DNA from: Anaerovibrio sp.
GTDB taxonomy: Bacteria; Bacillota; Negativicutes; Selenomonadales; Selenomonadaceae
DNA: 5,807 nt
Assembly (NCBI GenBank): GCA_016302095.1
Contig: JAEDOE010000088.1
Location: 1-5,807 of the forward strand
Reading direction: 5' to 3'
In this document: positions 1-5,805 of the stretch, in pieces
Layout: each line of letters opens with the position of its first letter
Position numbering within the stretch: position 1 is the stretch's first letter
Position numbers and translations under genes: made by a program
The notes under the pieces: generated by a model
Seen by the model: only the letters and a program-made list of their open reading frames with translations
Told to the model about the DNA's origin: nothing
The model's database searches: none

Positions 1-14
1 AGTGTTTGAGATAA

Positions 15-20
15 AGAGGA
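15..20 (+). promoter_or_regulatory. Ribosome binding site for pxpB (GTG start)
   Basis: AGAGGA sits 6 nt before the GTG at 27. The nearby ATG at 22 is followed by a stop after one codon, and the reading frame of pxpB has a TAA stop at 12-14, so this site fixes the GTG at 27 as the most likely start. No promoter is visible in the 26 nt before the gene, which suggests that transcription comes from further left. Confidence 0.7.
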
Positions 21-26
21 AATGGG

Positions 27-755
27 GTGACATGCTTGGCAGAGTCAGCTGTTCCTGCCGGGGTGCGCTTTCTGGTGCTGGGGGACAGCGCGGTTTCCGT
101 GGAGTTCGGGCAGGAAATAAATATTGAAATCAATCGCAAGGTCATGGCACTGCAGGGCTGCGTGGAAAGGGCAGCGGCAGAAGGGGAGCTTGAGGGAATT
201 GTGGAGACGGTTCCTACATATTGTGCCCTGATGATCCTGTACAATCCGCTGGTGCTGGGCTATGATGAGCTGGTGGAGAAGCTCTCGGCTGTCATTGGCA
301 GCATGAAGCTGGCGGATGCAGGGGAAAGGCAGGTCGTGGAAATCCCCGTGGTGTACGGTGGCGAGTACGGCCCTGACCTGGATGAGGTTGCAACGCAACA
401 CGGTATGACGGCAGAGGAAGTCATCCGGCTGCATGCTGCCCCTGAGTACCCTGTGTATATGCTGGGGTTTGTGGCCGGTTTCCCCTATCTGGGCGGTATG
501 GATGAAAGGCTGGCTACACCAAGGAAAAAATCTCCCCGGCTGAAGATTGCCGCTGGCAGCGTGGGCATCGCCGGAGGGCAGACGGGGATTTATTCCGTGG
601 AGTCACCGGGGGGCTGGCAGATTATTGGCCGCACTCCCTTGAAGCTGTATGATGCGGCAAGTGAAAATCCCGTGCTGCTGTCAGCTGGCAGCTATGTGAA
701 ATTCAAGCCGATTTCTGAGGCTGAATACAAGGCGATAGCCAATGATAGTGAATAG
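27..755 (+). CDS. pxpB: 5-oxoprolinase subunit PxpB (KipI / allophanate hydrolase subunit 1 family)
   Basis: PxpB is one subunit of the cytoplasmic PxpABC 5-oxoprolinase, which uses ATP to hydrolyse 5-oxoproline to glutamate. The 242-residue protein has the usual family length (about 220-250). An N-terminal domain lies at about 13-92. The C-terminal cyclophilin-like domain (about 103-232) carries the family hallmarks: GFVAGFPYLGGM at 147-158, GSVGIAGGQTGIY at 177-189 and SPGGWQIIGRTP at 193-204. Family members usually have Pro where this one has Ala150 (GFxPGFPYL), a mild variation. The start is GTG, chosen because AGAGGA is well spaced before it and an in-frame stop lies just upstream. pxpC follows after 100 nt. 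The Bacillus homologue KipI is also known as an inhibitor of the sporulation kinase KinA, but the enzyme role is more likely here given the neighbours. Assignment to the family is firm. Confidence 0.95.
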   Translation: MTCLAESAVPAGVRFLVLGDSAVSVEFGQEINIEINRKVMALQGCVERAAAEGELEGIVETVPTYCALMILYNPLVLGYDELVEKLSAVIGSMKLADAGERQVVEIPVVYGGEYGPDLDEVATQHGMTAEEVIRLHAAPEYPVYMLGFVAGFPYLGGMDERLATPRKKSPRLKIAAGSVGIAGGQTGIYSVESPGGWQIIGRTPLKLYDAASENPVLLSAGSYVKFKPISEAEYKAIANDSE

Positions 756-855
756 TGTTGGTGAATTTTGGCGGATATTTTTATTGTTAGTGAGCATTAA
801 TGTACGTCAATGAGTTTTGATGAATGTTTTTTGTGAAATTTCGGTGGGTGAGACG

Positions 856-1956
856 ATGGCAGGTATCATGGTGATAAATGGCGGCATGCTGACTACGGTG
901 CAGGATGAGGGCAGGTATGGCTATCAGGCCAGCGGCGTGCAGGTCTCAGGGGTAATGGACAGGACTGCCGCCCTGCTGGCCAATGCCCTGGTAGGCAACG
1001 ATGAGCTTTCTGAGGATGCTGCCCTGCTGGAGGCGACCTATCTGGGGCCTGAGCTGGAATTTGGGCAGGATGCGCTGGCAGCTGTTGCCGGAGGCATGCC
1101 CGATGTGCAGCTGGATGGCATGCCTGTGCAGCCTTATAGGGCAATAGCTATCAGGGCCGGGCAGCGGCTGAAGGTGGCGGCACAAAAATCAGGCCTTCGG
1201 GCGTATATTGCCGTGTCAGGGGGATTTGCCACAGACAGGGCGCTGGGCAGCAGGTCCACTAATCTCAAGCTGAGGCTGGGGGGCCATCTAGGGCGCAAGC
1301 TGGCAGCAGGTGATGTGCTGCCGGTAGGAGAGCCAGGGGCGTATGCGGCAAAGGCCTTGTCAGGCAAAGCAGGGCTTCGGAAACTGCCGTCAAGCTATGT
1401 GGATGCAATGGCAAAGAGAGGCATTGTGTCAGGCACTGACGGTGGCAAAATCAGGCAGATACGTGTGATACTGGGTCCCCAGGATGATTATTTTTCCCGG
1501 CAGTCCATTGCTGCCTTTGCAGAAGCTGTCTATACTATATCCAATAATTCTGACCGCATGGGTTACAGGCTGCAGGGGCCGGCGGTGAAAAAGGCAAAGC
1601 AGCAGGATTTGATTACGGATGGCATAGCCTTCGGCTCTATTCAGATTCCCCCGGACGGCCAGCCTATCATTATGCTGGCAGACCATCAGACCACAGGTGG
1701 GTATCCGAAGCTGGCTACGGTGGCAACGGTGGATTTGCCCCTTCTGGCTCAGTCCATGCCGGGAGACAGGCTGCAGTTCAGGCTGATTTCTGTGCAGGAG
1801 GCACAGCAGCTTTTGCGGCAGCAGCATGAGAATATGGTAGAGGTTATCAATCAGATGAAGGAACAGGCTGTACTGGCGGTGCCTCCGGCAGGGGCAAAAC
1901 AGTTCAGGCTGACGATAAATGGCGAAGCTTTTGATGTGGCTATTAGGCAGATGTGA
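856..1956 (+). CDS. pxpC: 5-oxoprolinase subunit PxpC (KipA / biotin-dependent carboxyltransferase-like family)
   Basis: PxpC is the partner of PxpB in the ATP-dependent 5-oxoprolinase. From the chosen ATG it has 366 residues. Family motifs appear in order: GMLTTVQDEGRYGYQ at 10-24, the SGVMD...NALVGN stretch at 31-48, AALLE at 55-59, RAYIAVSGGF at 115-124, GSRST at 131-135, ILGPQDDYF at 205-213, SDRMGYRLQGP at 232-242, and the long conserved block from DGIAFGSIQIPPDGQP (255-270) to HQTTGGYPKLATV (277-289). The frame is open to TTG 817 and ATG 820, adding 12-13 residues, but those lack a ribosome site. ATG 856 follows GGTGAG and lets the family's beta-strand plus GxLTTVQD start begin near residue 5. 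At 366 residues it is somewhat longer than many family members (about 310-335). The extra C-terminal tail includes RLTINGEAFDVAI (351-363), which resembles the first strands of a biotinyl/lipoyl domain but has no lysine attachment motif. The fully fused biotin-carrying form (urea amidolyase type) is therefore excluded. Confidence 0.94.
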   Translation: MAGIMVINGGMLTTVQDEGRYGYQASGVQVSGVMDRTAALLANALVGNDELSEDAALLEATYLGPELEFGQDALAAVAGGMPDVQLDGMPVQPYRAIAIRAGQRLKVAAQKSGLRAYIAVSGGFATDRALGSRSTNLKLRLGGHLGRKLAAGDVLPVGEPGAYAAKALSGKAGLRKLPSSYVDAMAKRGIVSGTDGGKIRQIRVILGPQDDYFSRQSIAAFAEAVYTISNNSDRMGYRLQGPAVKKAKQQDLITDGIAFGSIQIPPDGQPIIMLADHQTTGGYPKLATVATVDLPLLAQSMPGDRLQFRLISVQEAQQLLRQQHENMVEVINQMKEQAVLAVPPAGAKQFRLTINGEAFDVAIRQM

Positions 1957-2000
1957 ATATGAGCCTGATGTGACTAGAAAGATGATATGATGGCAGGCTC
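1957..2000 (+). repeat. Imperfect inverted repeat in the pxpC to DUF1445 gap
   Basis: GAGCCTG (1961-1967) and CAGGCTC (1994-2000) are perfect complements separated by 26 nt. ATAT (1957-1960) and ATAT (2002-2005) could extend the pairing past one unpaired T. There is no T-tract after it, so it is not an intrinsic terminator. It could be an mRNA-processing or stabilising hairpin between the genes, or chance. Confidence 0.3.
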
Positions 2001-2016
2001 TATATGACTATAAGGC

Positions 2017-2021
2017 AGGAG
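2017..2021 (+). promoter_or_regulatory. Ribosome binding site deciding the DUF1445 start
   Basis: AGGAG lies 8 nt before ATG 2030. The frame also opens at GTG 2021, but that codon overlaps this site and could not use it, so ATG 2030 is the preferred start. Confidence 0.8.
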
Positions 2022-2029
2022 TGATTTTC

Positions 2030-2839
2030 ATGGCAGATTATAGCAAGGCAAGGCCGGAGGATGTATGGCTGAAAATCAGGAGCGGTGAAATCACCGGGCA
2101 GACTTCCGGCATGTGCAACGGCTATGCCCAGGCGAATCTGGTGATTATGCCTGAGAAATATGCCGGGGACTTTGAGCGGTTTGCCCGGCAGAATCCCAAG
2201 CCATGCCCTCTTTTGGAGGTTATGCATGGCAGCAGGTATGTGCAGGACATGGGCAAGGGGGCAGATATCCTGACGGATATTCCCAAGTACCGCATCTTTG
2301 AAAATGGCGTGCTGGTAAAGGAAGTGACGGATGCTACGCCTTACTGGCAGGATGATATGGCGGTGTTTTTGATCGGCTGCAGCTTTTCCTTTGAGGAAGC
2401 CCTGATGGATGCCGGTATCGATGTACGGCATATTTCCATGGGGCGCAATGTACCTATGTTTCGCACCAAGGTGATGACTGAGCCTGCCGGGCCTTTCAAG
2501 GGGGAGCTGGTGGTCAGCATGCGGCCGATGACGCCGGAGGATGCAGAGCGGGCTAATGAGATTACGGGGCGTTTCCCTAACGTGCATGGTGCACCTGTGA
2601 ATATCGGGGAGCCTGAGAAGCTGGGGATTACGGACTTGATGAAGCCGGACTATGGTGACCCGGTGGATATTTTGCCAGGGGAGATTCCAGTATTCTGGGG
2701 CTGCGGGGTTACGCCTCAGTCGGTGATTGAGCATGCGAAGCTGCCGCTGGTGATTACCCATGCACCTGGGCATATGTTTATTACCAACATGAAAAATGAT
2801 GCAGTCAATGATTTTTTGGAGAGCAGGAAAAACAAGTAA
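2030..2839 (+). CDS. DUF1445 / YcsI-family protein, D-glutamate cyclase N-terminal-half homologue
   Basis: This protein belongs to the DUF1445 family (Bacillus YcsI; often labelled putative hydro-lyase). The same domain forms the N-terminal half of animal mitochondrial D-glutamate cyclase (DGLUCY), which makes 5-oxo-D-proline from D-glutamate. The 269 residues match a full-length stand-alone family member. Recognisable conserved blocks are QTSGMCNGYAQANLVIMP (24-41), NPKPCPLLEV (55-64), DIPKYRIF (83-90), FLIGCSFSFEEAL (113-125), RHISMGRNVPMFRT (133-146), VVSMRPM (161-167), RFPNVHGAPVNIG (181-193), PVFWGCGVTPQ (220-230) and THAPGHMFITN (243-253). There is no signal peptide or membrane segment, so it is expected in the cytoplasm. 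It lies 73 nt after pxpC and 131 nt before the DUF4392 gene. In Bacillus subtilis ycsI also sits beside kipI-kipA, which supports a shared role. Family membership is firm. D-glutamate cyclase activity is an inference from DGLUCY and the neighbours, because the stand-alone bacterial proteins could have another activity. Confidence 0.92.
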   Translation: MADYSKARPEDVWLKIRSGEITGQTSGMCNGYAQANLVIMPEKYAGDFERFARQNPKPCPLLEVMHGSRYVQDMGKGADILTDIPKYRIFENGVLVKEVTDATPYWQDDMAVFLIGCSFSFEEALMDAGIDVRHISMGRNVPMFRTKVMTEPAGPFKGELVVSMRPMTPEDAERANEITGRFPNVHGAPVNIGEPEKLGITDLMKPDYGDPVDILPGEIPVFWGCGVTPQSVIEHAKLPLVITHAPGHMFITNMKNDAVNDFLESRKNK

Positions 2840-2924
2840 GCTGTGCCGGAGAGCATGAGATGGCCGGTTATAGAAAAGTGAATAATTACAACTAAGCTGT
2901 AAAGGCTAAGTCGTGAAATTTTAT

Positions 2925-2934
2925 TACAATTGTA
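2925..2934. promoter_or_regulatory. Perfect 10-bp palindrome before the DUF4392 gene
   Basis: TACAATTGTA is a perfect palindrome in the AT-rich 131-nt gap, 36 nt before the GTG start of the DUF4392 gene. It could be an operator half or whole site. I found no convincing -35/-10 pair around it, so a function is speculative. Confidence 0.2.
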
Positions 2935-2956
2935 TCGTGTAAATGGATTGAATTGT

Positions 2957-2962
2957 GAGGTG
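2957..2962 (+). promoter_or_regulatory. Ribosome binding site deciding the DUF4392 start
   Basis: GAGGTG matches the 16S anti-Shine-Dalgarno and lies 8 nt before GTG 2971. The earlier in-frame GTG at 2962 overlaps the site and is too close to use it. Confidence 0.6.
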
Positions 2963-2970
2963 TGTTTGCT

Positions 2971-3840
2971 GTGGGCTTTTTTAAGAAATTAGATGAAGCA
3001 ATGCGATATGATCCGGGCAACAGGGGGCTTTTAGCCAATGCGCCTGCCAACCCATTGGACAGGTTGCAGGAGGCTTTGACAGATATTAAAGGTGTGGTCA
3101 TCCTGACAGGCTTTCCGGTGCGGCTGGGGCTCCACAATTTTACCGGGGAGACAGATGGTCCCCTGGGGGCTGCCAATCTTGCCTACGCCTTTGAGTCCAT
3201 CGGTGTGCCGGTATGGCTGCTGACGGATGAGGAAGCCTACTGGGTGGTGAATGCGGCAGTTACCAGGCGTGGCTGCAAATGCCGTCCCCTCATGCTGCCA
3301 AGGTATGAGGCAGATGAGTTTGTTGCCGCTCAGCTGGATGCCATTCACCCCAGCCACGTGCTGACTATTGAGCGTCCCGGCAAGGCACGGGACGGGCATT
3401 ATCACAACATGCGGGGCGGCATTATTGATGCCATGTTTGTGGATGCTTCCAGTATTATTGAGGCAGCCAGGGAACGGGGGATAACTACTATCTCTATCGG
3501 TGACGGTGGCAACGAAATCGGCATGGGTGCCCTGGCGGAGACTATTGAAAAGTATGTCCCTCACGGGGAGGCTATCTGCGCCAGGGAGGTGGCGGACATT
3601 GCCCTCATCAGCGGTGTTTCCAACTGGTGGGGCTGGGGTGTCAGCGCCCTGCTGTCCAGAATGTACGGCATCAACCTGTTGCCCTCCGATGATATGGAGC
3701 GGGGCATGCTGCATGAGATGGTGCTGGCAGGCAGCGTGGACGGCTGCACGAAGAAGCCGGAGGAAACGGTGGACAACCTGCCGATGGAGGTGCATCTGGG
3801 GGTTTTGAGCAATGTCAGGTCAGCCATGCTGGAAAAATAG
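2971..3840 (+). CDS. DUF4392 protein, D-glutamate cyclase C-terminal-half homologue
   Basis: This protein matches the DUF4392 family, which forms the C-terminal half of animal D-glutamate cyclase (DGLUCY). From GTG 2971 it has 289 residues (292 if GTG 2962 is used). Striking conserved blocks are DPGNRG (14-19), TGFPV (46-50), GETDGPLGAANLA (59-71), TIERPG (132-137), GHYHNMRG (142-149), IGDGGNEIGMG (176-186) and GVSNWWGWG (215-223). The Gly/Asp/Asn-rich GDGGNEIGMG loop and the HNMRG segment look like active-site or ligand-binding loops, which is inference. It has no signal peptide or membrane segments. Its gene follows the DUF1445 gene in the order of the two domains in DGLUCY, so the two products may act as a two-part enzyme or complex supplying 5-oxoproline to PxpBC. 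The last codons (SAMLEK, stop) form the first unit of a tandem repeat that continues past the stop codon. It is the last gene before the unit's terminator. Confidence 0.9.
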   Translation: MGFFKKLDEAMRYDPGNRGLLANAPANPLDRLQEALTDIKGVVILTGFPVRLGLHNFTGETDGPLGAANLAYAFESIGVPVWLLTDEEAYWVVNAAVTRRGCKCRPLMLPRYEADEFVAAQLDAIHPSHVLTIERPGKARDGHYHNMRGGIIDAMFVDASSIIEAARERGITTISIGDGGNEIGMGALAETIEKYVPHGEAICAREVADIALISGVSNWWGWGVSALLSRMYGINLLPSDDMERGMLHEMVLAGSVDGCTKKPEETVDNLPMEVHLGVLSNVRSAMLEK

Positions 3841-3908
3841 CCATGCAGGAAAATAGTCATGCAGGAAAAATAGCCATGCAGGAACAATAGCCATGCGGGC
3901 AATTAGCC
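3822..3908 (+). repeat. Tandem array of five 16-17 nt units spanning the DUF4392 stop codon
   Basis: The consensus is AGCCATGCAGGAAAAAT. Units are at 3822-3838, 3839-3854 (one A shorter), 3855-3871, 3872-3888 and 3889-3904 (degenerate), with a partial AGCC at 3905-3908. Unit 1 is the 3' end of the DUF4392 coding sequence, so the array probably arose by repeated duplication of the gene end. Every unit contains an ATG, and units 2-4 have AGGA 8-9 nt before the next unit's ATG, giving overlapping mini reading frames (3843-3890, 3859-3873, 3893-3913; 15, 4 and 6 codons before stop). Units vary by only a few bases. There are no spacers, so it is not CRISPR. Confidence 0.9.
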
Positions 3909-4002
3909 GGTAATATGGTGCTGCAGTCTGGCTGTTTATGCAATAATGTAATAAATTCGTGGCAGAATTAATAAAGATAATAGAAAAAACTTAAAAAACT
4001 GC

Positions 4003-4043
4003 AAAAAAACGGTGCAGGGGACGTTTCTCTGACCGCTTTTTTT
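4003..4043 (+). terminator. Rho-independent terminator after the DUF4392 gene, possibly bidirectional
   Basis: CGGT (4010-4013) pairs with ACCG (4032-4035). After one unpaired G, CAGGGGA (4015-4021) pairs with TTCTCTG (4025-4031), with two G-U pairs and a CGT loop. Seven Ts (4037-4043) follow, and seven As (4003-4009) precede the stem. It ends the pxpB-DUF4392 unit; the A-tract would let it act on the other strand too. Confidence 0.85.
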
Positions 4044-4113
4044 GTGGGGGATTTTCTGGCTTTTGATTATTTTTTGCCTGTCGGGTATGGAGCTGAAATT
4101 TTAAAGTCTTTGT

Positions 4114-4166
4114 GCAGTGGAATGGTTTGACGATTGTGCGCAAAGGCTATAAAATATGTTCACTGC
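4114..4166. repeat. Inverted hexamers flanking the symporter promoter
   Basis: GCAGTG (4114-4119) and CACTGC (4161-4166) are perfect complements on either side of the -35/-10 pair; the wider 11-nt arms match at 8 positions. A TGCGCA palindrome (4137-4142) lies between the -35 and -10 elements. This could be an operator pair, but arms this short can occur by chance. Confidence 0.25.
4127..4155 (+). promoter_or_regulatory. Sigma-A-type promoter of the symporter gene
   Basis: TTGACG (-35, 4127-4132) and TAAAAT (-10, 4150-4155) are 17 nt apart, five of six bases matching consensus in each box. Transcription would begin near 4162, leaving a leader of about 125 nt. Its position just after the terminator at 4003-4043 supports a separate transcription unit for the symporter. 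Confidence 0.75.
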
Positions 4167-4168
4167 GC

Positions 4169-4244
4169 TTGTATATTGATTTGTATATTGGTGGCGGCAT
4201 TGCTTTATGCACCGCTTGGTATATTGATTGATATTTGTATTTTG
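4169..4244 (+). repeat. 12-nt repeats and small hairpin in the symporter leader
   Basis: TTGTATATTGAT (4169-4180) is followed at once by TTGTATATTGGT (4181-4192), an 11/12 tandem repeat. The core GTATATTG recurs at 4219-4226 and, with one change, as GTATTTTG at 4237-4244; the first three cores are 12 and 36 nt apart. Between them, GCGGCAT (4194-4200) can pair with ATG (4207-4209) and CCGC (4212-4215) with a two-base bulge. Repeats in a leader may be protein-binding sites in DNA or RNA. I do not recognise any known riboswitch here. Confidence 0.5.
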
Positions 4245-4288
4245 GGTATCGTGATAATTTAAGGAAATGTGTTAGGGGTTGTTATTGT

Positions 4289-5734
4289 ATGGAAAATTTT
4301 TCAGTTCTGGTGAATGAGCTGGATGCTTTGATTTGGAGCATGGCGCTGGTCAGCCTCTGCCTGGGGGCAGGGCTGTACCTGTCTGTCCGCCTGGGATTTC
4401 CCCAGGTGCGGCTGATTGGTGAGATGGTGCGGCTGCTTTTTGGTGACAAGAAAAGCGAGCATGGCATTTCCTCCTTTCAGTCCTTTGCCACCACGGTAGG
4501 GGCAAGGGTTGGCATGGGCAATATTGCCGGTGTGGCTACGGCGATTTTCATCGGCGGGCCGGGCTCTATCTTCTGGATGTGGATGATTACCTTTATCGGC
4601 GCGGCTTCCGCCTTTACGGAGTCGGTGCTGGGACAGGCCTACAAGATAAAGAATTCCAGCGGCGTGTTCATGGGAGGCCCTGCCTACTATCTGGAGCATG
4701 GCCTGAAGTGCAAGAATTATGCCAGGCTTTTTGCGGTGCTGGCGGTGATGGGGCCGGGGCTTTTGCTGCCGGGAGTGCAGATAAACTCCTTGGTGCTGGT
4801 TTTTGAGGAAGCCTTTGCGGTGGACAGAACCATCGTGGGCTTTATCTGCTGTGCCCTGCTGGCCTTTATTATCTTCGGCAGCATCAAGCGCATTTCCAAG
4901 GTGGCAGAAATCCTGACGCCTTTTATGTGCCTGATTTACATGGGCTTTGCGGCTATTATTCTGGGCATGAATTTTGATAAGATTCCAGGGATGCTGCAGA
5001 TGATTGTCACCTCTGCCATAGGTGCTGAGCCGCTGTTTGCCGGGATTATCGGCTCAGCTGTTTCCTGGGGCGTCAAGCGGGGCATTTACTCCAACGAGGC
5101 AGGCATGGGCTGCGGCGCCATCGTTTCGGCAGCGGCTGAGACCTCCCATCCTGCCAAGCAGGGGCTGATACAGGCCTGCTCCATCTATGTGGACACCCTG
5201 CTGATTGGCACGGCTACGGCCTTGATTATCATGCTGACCGGCACCTACAATGTATCAGATGGACAGGGGGGATTGCTGTTTAGCAGCATCGGTGATATTG
5301 AGTCCGGCATCAAGTGGGCCCAGTACGCCCTGATGAATACCTTCGGGGCATGGAGTGGCAAGGTGCTGGCAATCATTATCGTGCTGTTCGTGTTTACCTC
5401 CCTGACCGGCTACTGCTATCAGGCGGAGGCAAATATCCGCTACCTGTTCAAGCGCAACAAGCTGGCACTGAATACCGTGCGGATTATCTTCGTGCTGGCT
5501 TCCTTCTTTGGCTGCCTGGTGAATGCGGATGCTATCTGGGCTTTGGGCGATATTGGCTACGGCCTTTTGGGCTGGGCGAATATCATCGCCATTATCCTGA
5601 TGGCGCCTAAGGCGGTGGCAATCCTCAGGGACTACGAGCAGCAGAAAAAAGCCGGCCGGGACCCTGTCTTTGCCCCTGAAAAGTTCGGCATTGACGATTA
5701 TACCGGGGCATGGGATAAATACAAAAATCAATAG
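4289..5734 (+). CDS. AGCS-family sodium/amino-acid (alanine/glycine/glutamine) symporter
   Basis: This inner-membrane protein of 481 residues is a sodium:alanine symporter family (AGCS; AlsT/AgcS-like) transporter, importing small amino acids with Na+. Family motifs are GARVGMGNIAGVATAI (71-86), the segment from GSIFWMWMITF (92-102) to FTESVLGQAYK (109-119), GGPAYYLEHG (129-138), GVKRGIYSNEAGMG (261-274), AETSHPAKQG (283-292) and SLTGYCYQAEANIRYLF (371-387). Many hydrophobic segments are visible, about ten or eleven, as expected for the fold, and the length is normal. Start ATG 4289 follows AGGGG (4274-4278); an upstream extension of the frame to 4235 is AT-rich, lacks a ribosome site and adds an un-family-like head. 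The gene has its own promoter and terminator. Beside glutamate/5-oxoproline genes it may bring in a related amino acid, and family members are known that bind both L- and D-alanine, but substrate specificity cannot be read here. Confidence 0.95.
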   Translation: MENFSVLVNELDALIWSMALVSLCLGAGLYLSVRLGFPQVRLIGEMVRLLFGDKKSEHGISSFQSFATTVGARVGMGNIAGVATAIFIGGPGSIFWMWMITFIGAASAFTESVLGQAYKIKNSSGVFMGGPAYYLEHGLKCKNYARLFAVLAVMGPGLLLPGVQINSLVLVFEEAFAVDRTIVGFICCALLAFIIFGSIKRISKVAEILTPFMCLIYMGFAAIILGMNFDKIPGMLQMIVTSAIGAEPLFAGIIGSAVSWGVKRGIYSNEAGMGCGAIVSAAAETSHPAKQGLIQACSIYVDTLLIGTATALIIMLTGTYNVSDGQGGLLFSSIGDIESGIKWAQYALMNTFGAWSGKVLAIIIVLFVFTSLTGYCYQAEANIRYLFKRNKLALNTVRIIFVLASFFGCLVNADAIWALGDIGYGLLGWANIIAIILMAPKAVAILRDYEQQKKAGRDPVFAPEKFGIDDYTGAWDKYKNQ

Positions 5735-5762
5735 TTAATAGTTATCATAGTTGATCGATAAA

Positions 5763-5805
5763 AAACGGGCTGCTCCCATCTTATAGGAACAGCCCGTTTA
5801 ATATT
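5763..5805 (+). terminator. Rho-independent terminator after the symporter gene
   Basis: AAACGGGCTG (5763-5772) pairs perfectly with CAGCCCGTTT (5790-5799). After a C/A mismatch, TCC (5774-5776) pairs with GGA (5786-5788), leaving a 9-nt loop. The As before and TTTAATATTAT after the GC-rich core fit an intrinsic terminator, perhaps working in both directions. It lies 28 nt after the symporter stop codon. Confidence 0.9.

Larger units (their letters stand above)
3841..4288. other. 448-nt gap between the DUF4392 and symporter genes
   Basis: This non-coding stretch holds the rest of the tandem repeat array (to 3908), an AT-rich spacer with A-tracts (3909-4002), an intrinsic terminator (4003-4043), a T-rich spacer (4044-4126), the symporter promoter (4127-4155) and its leader (about 4162-4288). 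Apart from the mini-frames in the repeats, I see no credible gene or RNA gene on either strand. It marks the boundary between the two transcription units. Confidence 0.8.

Noticed and set aside
795..802. CATTAATG palindrome in the pxpB-pxpC gap as an operator
   Set aside because: Eight bases of AT-rich palindrome with no extended symmetry and no promoter next to it are expected by chance.
817..855. Longer PxpC N-terminus from TTG 817 or ATG 820
   Set aside because: No ribosome site precedes these codons, the sequence is AT-rich like the gap, and the extra residues do not fit the family start.
2000..2773. Long minus-strand open frame (257 codons) opposite the DUF1445 gene
   Set aside because: It lies almost wholly within a clearly conserved plus-strand gene, has no family-like motifs and is rich in His/Arg/Pro as expected for an antisense shadow.
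3031..3795. Long minus-strand open frame (254 codons) opposite the DUF4392 gene
   Set aside because: It is fully covered by the conserved plus-strand gene, and its composition is that of a shadow frame.
3561..3902. Minus-strand frame with repeated LFLHGYF peptides
   Set aside because: The peptide repeat is only the antisense reading of the 16-17 nt tandem array plus the DUF4392 gene end; no ribosome site or family match is evident.
3822..3908. CRISPR array
   Set aside because: Units are 16-17 nt and directly adjacent, with no unique spacers and no cas genes nearby.
4162..4288. Glycine riboswitch or T-box in front of the symporter gene
   Set aside because: No recognisable conserved core of either, and no terminator hairpin with T-tract within the leader.
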